Notes under the pieces: model-generated
What the model was told of the DNA's origin: nothing
The model's input: the letters and a program-made list of their open reading frames with translations, nothing else
Databases searched by the model: none
NCBI GenBank assembly: GCA_963969395.1
Contig: OZ017801.1
Location: 3,288,501-3,352,500, forward strand
Reading direction: 5' to 3'
DNA from: Pseudoscleropodium purum
Taxonomy: Eukaryota > Streptophyta > Bryopsida > Hypnales > Brachytheciaceae
Length of the DNA: 64,000 nucleotides
Shown here: positions 46,426-58,900 of the stretch, piece after piece
How the letters are laid out: the number at the start of each line of letters is the position of its first letter
Numbering within the stretch: position 1 is the first letter of the stretch
Made by a program: the position numbers and the translations under genes

Positions 46426-48624
46426 TTAAGAAAGAATTCGGCTTTCGGGTTTAAAAAATAATGTGCGTACCTCGAGAAACCGAATGAAGCTGTCTCGACT
46501 TTCCGGGACAGAATTGGCGATAGACACGGAAGGTCGCATCACCACGCCATCCAAGCAGATCCCGGACTTCCATGGCTGCCCCTCCTCCACCGCCGTCATG
46601 GCGAATTTCAACAAGCAAGGCGTCTCCTCCCCTTCCACAACCTCAAACTCCCCGACATCAAACTCCCGCCACCCATGCTCCACCGCTCGGACGATGGGCA
46701 AGCGCAGGCGGGACTCGTCCTCCTGGTGGACTCTGGGGTCCAGGTAGCACTGGCGCTCCACCAGTTCGCCGTCGTTCTTACACATGGTGAATGTCACTGG
46801 CTTGGAACTCCAGTTGTGGAGATTGCGAAACAGGATGCGGTAGGAGAGGGTGTAGGTGCCTGGGGGTAAGGTGCATTCGGTTTCGCCTTTGGCTTCGAAC
46901 CAACACACCTCCTTTAGCTCTGCTACCTCTGGGAACCTGCGCAGTGAGTCCAAGGGTTTGAATTAAGCCCTAAACCCTGCAGGCCTGAACAATACAACGG
47001 AGGAATTCCGAAGCTTCATCCTAAACCCTACACCCTGCAGACCTGAACAATTCATGGACCGATTACAAAAGCTCAGAATGAACCCTAAACCCTGCTGATC
47101 TGAGCTTACATGGACCAATTCCAAAGGCTCAGGCTGTACCCTAAATCCTGCGGATTTGAAAAATACGTGGACCAGTTCCAGGGCTCATGCTAAACCCTAC
47201 ACCCTGCAGATCTGAACAATGCGTGGGCCAAGAATAACTATCTCCATGGGCTCACCAAGCTCATTCATCGTGAATTTCGTGAATTTCGTTTAAGTTGGGT
47301 GAATTCTGGGCTCCCGAAATTGTGACATTCATCTGCAGAACTAGAACAAGTATAGATTTACGTTCAGGTAGCGCACTCTGAACAGGGTCGATCATGGAAT
47401 TCTGCTAATTTAATGAAATTGATGTTCATTCACTCATTTCTTAAGTGCCTATGAGGCCCAAACGGGCTTATACATATATGAGCTTCTTCATTGAGATACC
47501 CGTTTGATATATATCATAACATGTGTACACAACGTGACAGATTCTCTGGACATATTGGAAATGTGCAATTAGACATGCAAAAGGTGTCCAGTCAGACAGC
47601 ATGACACATTCTGAGGATGTTCAGGGAATGTGCAATTACATAGCGAGCCGGTAAAGAGAGTTGAGGGTATGGCCGTTTTAGGGTTCGGGCTTTCACGAGG
47701 ATCTATTATTTAGGTGATAATAAAGCGGCCAGAGATATCGAAACTTACAACGAGTTGTGGTTATCCGGAAGCCAACTCCAAAAACGACCATTATCACCGT
47801 GCTCAATATACAGCGCCCGTGCCGAGATCCCCAAGCAAAGCCCTCCCGTCTCGCGCTCCAACCAGAATCCCTACACACGACACAAGGGGATGCAAGTCAT
47901 ACCCAGAAGCAGCCAAAATCGCCAAAATCTCTCGCATTTTTCTCGATTGCAAGTTCGATTTCACTTGAATTCAACCGATTTCAAATCTTTTCTAAACACA
48001 CAATTGAAATCGCTTCTTGCAATGGCGTTCGAGAACAGAAAACATGATGTTCGCAAAAAATGGACTCCATTTTCCTCAATACACCTTTCAACACTAAACT
48101 TCTTCATACAATAGTTCTTTTTTAGCGATTAACACACTTTCAGACTACATACGATACCTTCCCATACTAAAATTTTCGTACAATAGTCCATATCACACCA
48201 TATTCCCGAAAGTTGGTAATACAAAGGATCTATTACGCAGAATGCAAACCTGTGTTTCGTTGGCGAAGAACATCCGATTGCCACAGAGATACTCGAAGAG
48301 TTCACGTTTAGTCTCAAGGGACCGCACAGCAGGGACCTGTGCCAGAAGCTCCTTGAACTTGATCGGCAGATGCGTGAGCGCCACGTTCTCCCAAACGGAA
48401 TCGAATGTCGAGGCTGTTTGAAAGGATTTGCTCACGCAAGCCGCTTTCGCCACCTCTCGTGGCGGCAAGTGACTCAGAATGAGCGAAAGGAAGTCTGCTG
48501 GCAGCTCTCCCAGCTCACCCGGGCTCGGTTTCTCACCCTCGTTGGCGCTGTCAAATATTGCTTGCGGCTTCTGGGGAGAGCCCATCTCCAGAGAAGAAGT
48601 AGCGATTTCCATGGCCGGCACCAT
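46426..48624 (-). CDS. F-box/PP2 (Nictaba-like lectin) protein, 3 exons
   Basis: Exons in transcript order: 48624-48250, 47870-47749, 46936-46426; 335 aa. An F-box at about residues 40-85 (LPADFLSLILSHLPPREVAK, CVSKSF, VWENVAL) would bind the SKP1 adaptor of an SCF ubiquitin ligase. A PP2/Nictaba domain follows from about 122: QGFWLERETGG (125-135), ARALYIEHGDNGRFWSWLP (142-160), FPEVAELKEVCWFEAKG (167-183), a beta-sandwich core, and GICLDGVVMRPS (291-302). The domain order is that of plant PP2-B F-box lectins, which probably recruit glycoproteins for degradation. The usual S-I-T-W-G-D-D run reads Y-I-E-H-G-D-N here. The last ~20 residues are not typical, and a GT donor after residue 321 allows an alternative end. 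The gene converges on the kinase gene. Confidence 0.88.
46968..47230. repeat. Minisatellite with telomere-like core in intron 2 of the F-box/PP2 gene
   Basis: Five degenerate units of about 53-63 bp, each with CCCTAAACCCT(G)CAG(A)CCTGAACAA-like and GGACCAATTCCAAAGGCTCA-like parts. It starts about 30 bp from the exon 3 acceptor. The CCCTAAACCCT word resembles the plant telomere repeat, but the long unit shows it is not a telomere array. Confidence 0.75.
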
Positions 48625-49190
48625 GTTGCTACCTCGTGATGTACGTAGAACTCGATCGACTATCAATTCAAACCCACAACAAATTTCGTAGCTCTCAATA
48701 AATTTGGCTGTCGCTAATTAACTCTGTTCTGACCGACTTCACTGAACGCAACAGTCACGGTCACAGTTGCAAGCTGTGAAATGACTCACACTAGCGATTG
48801 ATAGCATTTCTTTCCACGGCCAACAAGATATTGCTACATCCTGTGTGGAGGACTCGATCTACAAGCAATTCAAGCCCAATTACCTCGCTCTCAATGAATA
48901 AATTTCTCGTCACTTGACTCTATTCTGGCCGAATTTGATGAAACCCAATCGCCCAGACCTCAATTGCAAGCTTAGAAACGACTCATATCATCGATTAGTA
49001 GAAGTCCTTTCCTCAGCCAAGAACATATTGCTACCTCGACCTACTATCAATACAAACTCCCACCAAATTACCTTGCTCGCTATGAATTTGTCGCTACTTG
49101 ACTCTGTTCATGCAGAAATTCACTGAAACTCAATGTCAAAGGCCTCAAATGCAAGCTTAGAAATTACTCACACCAGCAATTGATATCAAA
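48601..49190 (-). repeat. Triplicated start-codon/upstream region of the F-box/PP2 gene
   Basis: Three tandem units of about 200 bp; the TTGCTAC word recurs at 48626, 48831 and 49028. Unit 1 contains the gene's start codon and first codons. Units 2 and 3 are upstream copies in which the start region reads differently. Other shared words are TCAATNCAAAC, TTGACTCTNTTC, GCAAGC and GACTCA(C/T)A. Confidence 0.75.
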
Positions 49191-50137
49191 CGGAAGACGC
49201 ACTGATCGTGGTGAGGTGCTTCAATTGCGAGTCGGCGATGCGATTTGCTGGAGCACGCGTGTCAATTCGCTGCCCACGTGTGGATGCTTGCAAGGTAAGT
49301 TATCAATTGACTGAAATTTTGGCAGTGCAGTGGAGCTCCACCGCCGGATCGATCGACGTGAGCCTGTTAAAATAACATACGTGGGGACGCTTTACCTTGA
49401 GTTAACTTCTCAAATATCTCGGGGACACGAACAGACAAACAATTCGGCTTGTGCACGTGTAATGCCCTGGTGGAGGTTCACCAGAGATTTTCTGGTGGAG
49501 GCAATGCTGAAAGCGATCGAATGACACATGGAGGCATGAATCTCTTTTCATCCAAAATGTGGATGATAATTCACTTAGCCATCCAAACACATTTCATCAG
49601 GAAAACACCACCCTTCCCATTGCAACAGTATCGCATCAATGCTCATGTAGTTTCCCTACTATGCAGTCCTAATGTAGTATACAAAATATAGCTACTCAAT
49701 ACTGAAAAATTAAAATTAAGTGCTTTTGCAATATTGATGTAATACAAATTTTATAGCTATTCAATTCTAAAATATTAGTCGATGTTGCAATATTGCAACA
49801 ATTACAATTGTTGCAGTCCTGATGCAATTCTATTTATTTGTAGTATTGATGCAATATTAAAAATATACCTAAACGATATTGGAAAACTTGGTATTATTGC
49901 CATATTGACTACAACAATATTCTTAACTAAGAATTGTTTTGAATTTATATTGCAATTATATATTTTAAAGTAACAATTTTGTATTGAAATAATATTGGAT
50001 AAGTATTGCAAGAGAATGGGGGCGTGGCACTTTTACTTGGGCATTTAGGGGTTATTGTTTTAGTGAAGAGCAATTTGGAATAAGACCAATCTTGGTATGA
50101 TGTTACTAGTGTAATTCCAAAAATCTGGTTGGAACCT
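49191..50137. other. Upstream flank and AT-rich spacer
   Basis: 49191-49560 has moderate GC content; beyond that are AT-rich words of the TGCAATATTG type. A solitary TTTAGGGGTTA near 50045 may be the end of a lost TTAA-bounded element. No gene is supported. Confidence 0.4.
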
Positions 50138-50997
50138 TAATCCCTAAAGGACCATTGTCCCTTCAAGAGGACCATTGTCCCTTCAAGGGGACAAATGGGA
50201 TTTCAAGTAAGTACCTACGGGCTGAATTTTTGTCGTGATTTTTTGATACTTTTTTTGAAGATAGAATAATTGATAAGCTTTATGAGAGTACAATTTTTTT
50301 CACAATTGGTGCCTGGGAACAATAGTTATGACCAAATAAGCTCAAATGAGGGGATGGGAGGTAGCCTAGGCAGCAAAAAACATTTGCAAAAATTTGAATT
50401 TTTTTTTAAATATTTTTTTCTCATAGATTATATTTTGTCTATCTGAAAAGCTTTGATTCATTTCATTTGAATTTGTTATGAGAAAGTTATGGACATTCTT
50501 GTTTTTCTAGTAGTTAGAGCATCTTCTTGAAAAAATAACTTGTAGGATTCATTTTTGAATGCAATTTTTCAAATTTTCAAATTTTCAAAATTTTCATGGT
50601 TTAGTTTACTTGCTAGAACAATCTCACCATTGGAATTAGTGCATTTTAATTTCATCTAAAATATATGAATATTTTAGATTTTCTTTCTATCGCATACCTA
50701 CTTCTACTTAACAATTTTTTTAAGAATGAAAATTAAGTTTTCTTGAATTTCTTTTTTTTACCCTAGACTCTAAAACTCAATTCTCCACTGTAAATATTTA
50801 AAGCTCAAAACTCTGTAGTGCTAAAATTTTCAGTTAAAAATGTTCAAAGTCAAAAAATCCTGTCCCACAATGTGCTTAAAAACTTGTTTTTTCCACTTTA
50901 AATGCAAATATCTTGCAATTTGTACGGTGAAAAATTCTAAAAAAATTTCTAAACTTTTTTATACTAGTTAGGTGTAAGATCCTACAATTAGATGTGG

Positions 50998-51030
<33 letters not shown>

Positions 51031-51098
51031 CTTTGCTATAAAAATGGCAGTTTTCAGTGTTTTGGGTAGAAAGAAGGCCTCAATCCTTTAGGGGTAAA
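50138..51098 (+). mobile_element. TTAA-bounded element, copy 10 (type B)
   Basis: The left end TTAATCCCTAAAGGACCATT is followed by the B-type hairpin TTGTCCCTTCAAGGGGACAA, with an 18-21 bp local duplication of the GACCATTGTCCCTTCAA part. The right end is CCTTTAGGGGTAA. A poly-A run interrupts it at about 50998-51022. About 961 bp, non-coding. Confidence 0.75.
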
Positions 51099-53389
51099 AA
51101 TGTGAAGATTGTAATTACTCAAATCTCACCATATAGTTATTCGTTTCTTTACTATTTGTCTTCTGTAACTCTTTATAAAGATTGTTGGTTGGCATGAAAA
51201 AAATGCTACCATTTGAAATATATTCTACCAAAATTATACTATTAAATTTATTATTTCATGTAATCTTGATCAACACACAAAATTTAAATTTCAGAAAAAA
51301 AAAAAATTTTGAGTATTCTTTATATATGTTATAGAATAATTGATTGACAAATATTGATGATGAATTTTTAAAATTTCATTATGGAAAAATTTAAGAAAAA
51401 TCAAAGTGTTCATCTCATTATTGTAGAAAAATTCACATTACCTAAGAAAAAATTTCTACTACAAAGGATTCATTGTTAAGGTGTCAACTTCCCAAATTTT
51501 ATTAAATATATATTTGTCAATTATAATTCTATTTTACTAATAAACCCTTGTATTATGACTATTTCTATGCATTTGAGCATGATGGTTCAATTGTTTTGCT
51601 ATATCCAATTATAATTTTAAGAAGTTTTTGTACAAATTTTTTATTAGACTTCATAGTGGGGTTGCAATATTTCTTAAAGGATACCATGCAGTGGAATTTT
51701 TTTAACTTAATAGTTCACAATTCAATGTTTTTTAATTGAGTAGACTTTGGCAACCTTTTGGCATAGTAGAACAACATTTTTCACAAAAATTTGAACTATG
51801 AAAAATTATAAAACTAATTTAACTATCATCTCTAAAAATCCATTTGAGATTTTGAACCTCCAATCAAAATTTATGGGTAAAAGTTAAGAGAGGAGTTGAA
51901 AAAGATATTTTGGGGGACATTTTCAAACATCATCTTTAAATTTTGTCCATAACTTTAAAATAAAGTCTCAAAATCTCAAACAGATTTTTGGAAATGAATT
52001 TGAGCTTAATTTTATTAGTTTTCAAAGTTCAAAATTTTCTGAAAAAAATTGTTCTGCTATGCCAAAAAGACCTCCAAAGTTTGCCAATTTTATGAAGCAA
52101 ACGATAAACAAGTTAAATAAAATTCTAAAATTCAAGTGAGCATGTAATGCTGTAGATGGTGTATTAGTTAGTGAGTAATCCTTGGGCCTCACCCACGAAG
52201 TCCAAGGTTTGAAGTTGGAGGACTGTGAGGTAGGCTACTTTTGCTTGCCCAGTTAGCCCTTCCTTGGGGTGGAGGGCCTGTGCTAAGGGGGCAAGCATTA
52301 GAAAATTTCATATATTTTTTAAATTAGAAATTAAATTAAAACTTGATTTTTTGTAATATTTTAGTACTAACTAGTAATAAATTTTTAGTTCTAAAATAAT
52401 ACCATGCAATGTACAAGGCAACATTAAAATGCAAAGTATGTGGTAATATTAATTTGCCTCTAATTCAATATTGCATGTTGTAATCTTCTTTTTAGTAATG
52501 CAACAGTACTAATTCAATATTATATTGCATAAACTTTGATGCAATACTGAATTGATACTAAAAGAGTATTGTTTAGGGCAGCCCCTTTTTTCTCGATGTT
52601 CGTTAAAGATTTTGTTAGTAGCAATTTCATTCATTGTGAAAGGGAAAATATATATTATCAAGTATTTTCTCAAAAAAAGTTTATAACAATTTGGAGCTAT
52701 AAGTCATTAAATTGAAAATCCTTGTGGTTTGTCCAAACTTTTCTAATACTCTTGAACACATTTTCTAAGAATGCATCTTTGCACCTATTCAACTCTTTGG
52801 AAATGGATGTACCTAATTCATTAGAGGAATCATAATTGGATTTAGGAAGGTGAGTTTGAGCCTTTTGTGAAGGAGAACCACACCTTTCTTTCATAATATT
52901 TTTGAAGTGTAAGATAGGAGTCCTTTAGTTCCCCATAAATCAAGGATCCTTTCACGTATGGTAGAAAATCTTAAATGGCAAATAGCTTCTCTTGAATTTA
53001 GAGTCACTGAAGTGAAAACTTCCACTTCATCTTTCTTCTTTTTATCCTTTCTTCTCATTTGTGTCAATGTCTTCCAAAGCCATTAATTGTAAACCATGAA
53101 CACATTAATTTCACATTAATTTCTTGAAGAATCTTGCCTTGAAGTCATCAAAGTTTTGGAATAAATTTGTAGCAAGAGAAAAATTCTATATAAAAAGCAA
53201 TCACATCAACACTAGAACACCATTAAGGTCAAGAAATGTCCAATGAATGACTTTGAAGAGTTAATGTAGAAATGAAGAATGCACCTGTTGGTTCGTAAAT
53301 TAGATCATTTTCAGAAAAGTACCTTGATGCCATAAATCTTAGATTTGACAGAGGCATGTGGGGCATGAAATATCGGTACAATTGCAAGC
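51099..53389. other. AT-rich intergenic stretch with a SINE-like segment
   Basis: No gene is supported. The tRNA-like segment at 52148-52310 is listed separately. A minus-strand 65-codon frame at 52894-52697 resembles nothing I can name. Confidence 0.4.
52148..52310 (+). mobile_element. Possible tRNA-derived SINE fragment
   Basis: The sequence has an A-box-like TTAGTTAGTGAG and, about 40 bp later, a B-box-like AAGGTTTGAAGTTGG, in the spacing of a tRNA-derived RNA polymerase III promoter. A GC-richer body follows. There is no cloverleaf good enough for a functional tRNA, and neither a poly-A/T tail nor a target duplication is clear. Confidence 0.35.
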
Positions 53390-53640
53390 AATTATGAGAA
53401 ATTGAACAAGATTTTGAAGCTTCGTTTCTAAATGTACTTCATTTTGATATGGTTTTGCTCTCAGTTTCACTCTCATAGAGTACATGACTGTTTATTGTGG
53501 AAAAAAGCACTCACAAATTAAAACTAACAGAATGGAAATTGAAGATTTGAGCTTTCATGCAGTTGTTTGAAGCGGCTCATATTCATTTGCTACTTCTAAG
53601 TAAGTTGAAGACTTTCTGGATGAAGAACATGTGCAATTAC
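53390..53640 (-). pseudogene. Duplicated 3' end of the FRO pseudogene
   Basis: Diverged copy of 53670-53925 displaced by about 280 bp: CTCACAAATTAAAACTAACA at 53510 against CTCACAAATCAAAACTAATA at 53790. It covers the last ~35 codons and 3' flank of the FRO-like frame and has several stops and indels. Confidence 0.7.
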
Positions 53641-53790
53641 ATGCAATTACAAGCAATTTTTTACGAACCTTCACAGATTAATATAATTTGAACATTCTCA
53701 TTTCAAAACTTAAACAATAAAATGATATGTCCCTATGTTACATGGTTTTACTCCCAGCTTTGCTACATGCTTGTTGTTTCAAAAAACTAC

Positions 53791-55990
53791 TCACAAATCA
53801 AAACTAATAGAATGGAAATTGAAGATTTGAGCTTTCATATAATTGTTGGAAGCTTGGTTGTGGCACTCATTTGCTACATCTAGTTGAAGACCTTCTGGAC
53901 CAGAGACAAGAACTCCAATATCTTCATTTGAAAATGTTTTTGTTGTTGCAGCAAAAACCTCAGCAAAATTGGGTCGTCCTTTGAATTTTTTGGTGCATAA
54001 TCCATGAGCAAGTGTCTGATTGCCTGTTTCTATGTCATTGCATCCTGGGAAGTGATGAGGTTCATATAAAGAATTCATGTGCTTGTGTAGTTTGTTGTCT
54101 TCAAAGTCTAAGATTTTCTTAGCATTTTTTTCTTTATAATCGAAGTACGCATTTTCAACATGCAATAGTGACCCCACCAACTCCGCAAATACGAATTACC
54201 AAACTCACAAAGAAGAGATTCACGTGGTTCCATTGAAGAATTTTTGGTCCATAGTCAAAGCGTCAAGTATCTATAACATATAGCTGAAAGGCTCCGAAGG
54301 CAACAATTGTCGCCACAATAGATATAATAATGAGAGACATTGTCCACAGATTATGCCCAATTGAAGTTGAAACAACTTTTTCATTTGAAATCAAATTGTC
54401 TGATGATGTATCCATAGTGATTGATAAAATATCCGTGGAATGACTACGAATTGATTGTTCTTTTGTTACATACACATCAACAACAATATTGAGATTACTT
54501 GATTGTAAATCTGGATATATTGACGTTGGAGATAGTTGTTGCAAAATTTGACAATCTTTACTTGACCGTACTATCCAAATCAAGTGCACATGTTTTGATA
54601 GATCATTTTGTTCTAATCCATAACAATGCAGAATATCCGGGATCATTGCCAAGAAAGGTCATTGCCAATACCACCTACAATGAGTAATAATGTATTGTAA
54701 CACAGAAAGTAGTCAAATTCATGTCCATAAGGGCCTTCCATAGAGACGTGGATGGCAAAAGGACATTTTGGCTCAACATTCTTTGTAGCTTTGGTAATCA
54801 AAATATACAAGTGTTGAGTCCAACTTGTAATGCTATGTGGTTTAATATATATAATAATATCTTTCTTTTCATCTAAAGGACTTGAAGCCACACTAAATGG
54901 ATGCCATTCAAGTGATGATATACTTGGAATATTAATAAACATAGCGCTTATGGCATTAAATTTGAGGTTTGAAGATTTTGGAATCTTCAATTCCATCACA
55001 TCATTAGAAAGAATTTTCGCACTTGAAATAAACATCTTTCTCTTTGATTGTTGAAATCGAAAGAATCTATCAACGAAATAGAGGAAATATCACCTCCCTT
55101 GCCAAATCCCGCCTTTTGGACTCCAATATGGTAAACAAAAAATGCAAAGAATATCCAATATAATTGGTGGGCATAATAGAAGAAATTAAAAGAGCGTCTT
55201 TGAAAGAAAGAGAGCGCGGTTATCCACATAATAACCCCAGCAATGAAAGCAATAAGTCCAACTAAAAATGATATTCCTATATGTGACCAAGTAATCAACT
55301 TCACCATGTGGTGTTTGTGTGCAAAAATTCCAATGAAGATGTCAACATGTCCTAAAATAATAGTCGTTGTAAGGTGGCCCAACCACCTATGGTACCTTAC
55401 CGATTGTTCAAATGGAATGTCTATTATACAGAAAAGTGGTGATGATCATGAAACAAGAATAAATAATAGTGATATAGGCAATGCCGAAACTCGTCCCAAA
55501 ACAATTCTAGCTTGTTTCCACTTTAATAAAGTTGTAGTTGCTTGTCCATTATACTTGTGAGCTTGAGGCAAATATTCATTTAAGAACATCCACAACACAA
55601 GAAATAGTATTGTGAGAATAAGTGCAATATCAAAGGTGTTTATTATGCCAAAAACCTTGTTAATAAATATAGGATGGGTCCATAATAGTCTCTAATAACA
55701 TCCACATTGTGTTGAAGTAAAACTTGAAGGATAAAGCTATTTGAATGGAAGACACGTTGTAGCAACGATCCTACAAAGAACAATTGGAAGTGAATACAAA
55801 ATATATACACCATCTATGTCTCCAAGAACTCTTGTCTTTGTTGATTCTCCAACAAGCATTGTAAACTTGTAACCCCGGGTTGTGGTTGTATAACACCATA
55901 TTGTAATATTGAACAATATGGTCATCATTGCTAAAGTAACAAGTCCTACCTCTACAAATTTGGCAGTCATTTTCTTCATTTTTCTCAAAC
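53791..55990 (-). pseudogene. FRO: Ferric-chelate reductase (FRO) pseudogene, apparently intronless
   Basis: FRO proteins are plasma- or organelle-membrane flavocytochromes that reduce Fe(III)/Cu(II) with NADPH. The whole order is here without introns: N-terminal membrane segments (55990-55740), a heme-domain core (IPFEQSVRYHRWLGHL, RRSFNFFYYAHQLYWIFF), the FAD-binding HPFSVASSPLD (near 54900), EGPYGHE, the NADPH-binding VGGIG (near 54670), later membrane helices, and the C-terminal DIGVLVSGPEGL ending FHSISFDL. Lesions: in-frame stops at 55737, 55692, 55446 and 54263, and frameshifts near 55060, 54660 and 54195. The 54660 shift breaks the GGIGxxPFL motif. Known FRO genes have several introns, so a processed pseudogene is likely, though no poly-A tail is seen. 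Confidence 0.85.
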
Positions 55991-58900
55991 AAAAGAACTG
56001 GAAATTATTGATTATATACTACTATTTCAAATGTGAAAAAAACATATATAATGAACTCAATTTAATTATGAAAAAATGAAAATAAATAAATATTTATTTA
56101 TTTATTATTATTATTATTATTTTTAAATATAAGAAAGTCAAACTAAAACTAAAACTAATTGTAGTATAATAAACTATAATTTTCCAAGTAAAAGATGTTA
56201 ACTCATAATTAGTGTTTTATTATAGGTAGTAACTAGCTACTTGTGAGGTTAACTTTTTTGGCTCAATTTGGAAACCTACTTTGGTGTAATTGGGGTCAAA
56301 ATTGGTATGACTAGTTTTGGTTTTGGGTTTAAGGGGTTTTAGGATTTAGGGTTTTTATATGATTGGCCTCGTTTAGTTGGTTTATTTTTGAATTTTCTCT
56401 AGGTAGTCTTATTGCATGATATGTTCAAATGCGTACTTATACCAATCCTTGAACCTTTGTTATGGATCTAAAACTTTCAAGAAAAAAATTGCACTGCTGC
56501 ATTGTACTGATTCTTCTTGCTTGCAATATGTTTTTAGGATTTCAGGGTGCCCGGGCGAAAACATTACGTCGTTAATAATCTGTTGCACTGTAGTGCAGTG
56601 AGCAGTTTTATTTTGAGCAAAAATCCTGAAATTTCCATTGCATTGGATTGTGGAGGCAAGGAGCCATCTCAAATGTTTCAATTGGTGTAATGTTTTGAAT
56701 TGAAAATTAGGTCAAACTCAAGTATTTTCCAGCAGTAAAAGTACTTTTCATAAGACATTTTGGAATGCAGCTATCATGGAGCAAAAAAATTTCAGTGGTC
56801 CAGGAAAGTGGAGACAAGTGAAGATCGTCCTCGCAAGATTCTATGAAACAGGGCAGAATATATACTTTTGCGCTGCAAAACCCTGGCCACAAAGAGGACA
56901 CAACAAACCTTTAGCACACAATAAGGTAAGCACACCTAATTGCAACCCCCACCTACTTGCATCATAATATATATCCCATCTTCATTTTTTAACCTAAAAA
57001 TTGTTGTCATTCTTGTCTTATTGTTCAAAATCTTATAAGAGAAGTATGTCTTTTTTAGATTTTGGTTTTGAAATGAAGAGGTTGTACACATTGTAGGTAG
57101 GAATTGCAATTAGTTATAGCCACTTTAAGAGGAGGTGTGACCATCTAGATGACATTTAGACGGTTGCATCATCAAGCACAACCTCAGAAAGAAATGCAAG
57201 TGAGGTGATTCTTTTTCTCAAATATTATTGAAATATTCTTGGTACAAATTCTTGGGTCCATAGTATGCCAAAGTTGGAATTTGGATTTAGGCATACACCT
57301 TCATCATCTTGAATCTGAATGGGTATTTTTCAATTGCTCTTTGACATGCAAAATGTGTTGTGTTTATTAACTACCAATTGTAAGGTGGGTACTCTCCAAA
57401 CCACCACTTTTGCTACTGAGCCTATTTGCTATTCTAAATTTGGTCAAATTTTCATATGTTCTTGTTGACAAGTGAAAGGAGGTTCCAACATACTACAAAA
57501 CATGGTATTTGGATACAATATGCAAAAGTTATTAAAGAACAAAGTTTGGTTCTAAAGCGTTTCTTCTACATAGGTACAGAACTAACGTTGAAGATGTACA
57601 CACAATGTAGATGGTAGTTTAAGGTGAGTGGCACATTTAGGTGTACCTACCTTACTAGCATTCAAACCTCCAAAAGTGTTGGAAAATTCAATTGTATGGA
57701 GAAATATTACTCTCAGAAATCTTTAGTAAGCTTGTATTTACACTATTGGGTTAATGCATGCAAGACATCACTTGCTCATAGTCATAGTAAAGTTTTGGAT
57801 GCAATTTTGAATTAGGTGAAAGTGGAAGATGAAGTGGACAATGAAGGTACTCAAAATAGTCTAACAAGGCTGAAGTATCTAGAATTACTGAGTCTAGAAA
57901 GTCAAGAAGACTAAATTACACAATAACAAGGCCCTTTAATATAACCTTTGTATGACTAGTTGAAGGTGGCAAATGATGTTGTGTTTGGTGCCCTTGATAC
58001 CTTACAATGATGTTGGCACCTTAAATCATTAGGTACCTAAAATGAACTCCTATTTTTTATTTAATAGCAAACGAAATTTGCATGTGAAATTATTTGTCTC
58101 CTATTTAAAACTTGAGTAGTTTACCAAAATTATGGCTATTGAGGGGTGTTCATTGTATCACTTTTGTTGCTTCGAGGTTCCAAATGTGATGTTTTCTACA
58201 AAGCCTATGCTCAATTGTAGGAGCCTAATGTGTGTTTGCTTTTAAAATTTATAACATGTTTTTTGAGCAATAGAAAATTCAAATTGTACTTGCATTTCTA
58301 CTAATGGACACATCTTTCACTACAACTTGTTTATCTCATTGAAGAGCATCCCCACGATGTGACTACAAGGAAGACATTGAAATGCTTATATTGACAATTT
58401 GACGTGCCATTTTCTTTTAGTAAGGAATGTCACAACTCTAATAACTAGAGCAAATTTTTCCAAAAGTGAATTTATCTTTAAAGGACTCTTGTTATTATTT
58501 TAAATAGCAAGTGTGCACTCTTGAAGTACTAACTGTAAATTCCATAGAGTGCATCAATCATCTTGAAACCAAAACAAATGAATGATGTCAATGGAGAACA
58601 TCAAATTGGGTTGAGAATATACAAGCTAGAATAGGTATTTACATACTAAGTCGACTAGAATATTACATTAGAATAACAAAAATAGGAAATTATGAACATT
58701 GGCACTTGATGCTTTTGTAAAAATTTGAGAGAATTGCAACCACCAAGAAGGATTGAGGAACTATATAATTTCAAAATCCTCAAATTGTTGAATTGATTTT
58801 GTCTTACATTGTAAACTAAAACAAGAGATTATAACCAATGGCACTTTATGCATTGAAGAAAAAATTCAAAATATGTGCAAGTGTCAATTCAAATAGGTAA

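Noticed and set aside
46968..47230. Interstitial telomere array
   Set aside because: The CCCTAAACCCT words recur only once per ~60-bp unit, so this is a minisatellite, not a run of telomere repeats.
52697..52894. 65-codon minus-strand frame
   Set aside because: Not recognisable, and the flanking sequence shows stops in all continuing frames.
54660..54665. Reading the FRO frameshift as a short intron
   Set aside because: The gap is a single base within the GGIGxxPFL motif, far too short for an intron, and other lesions are present.
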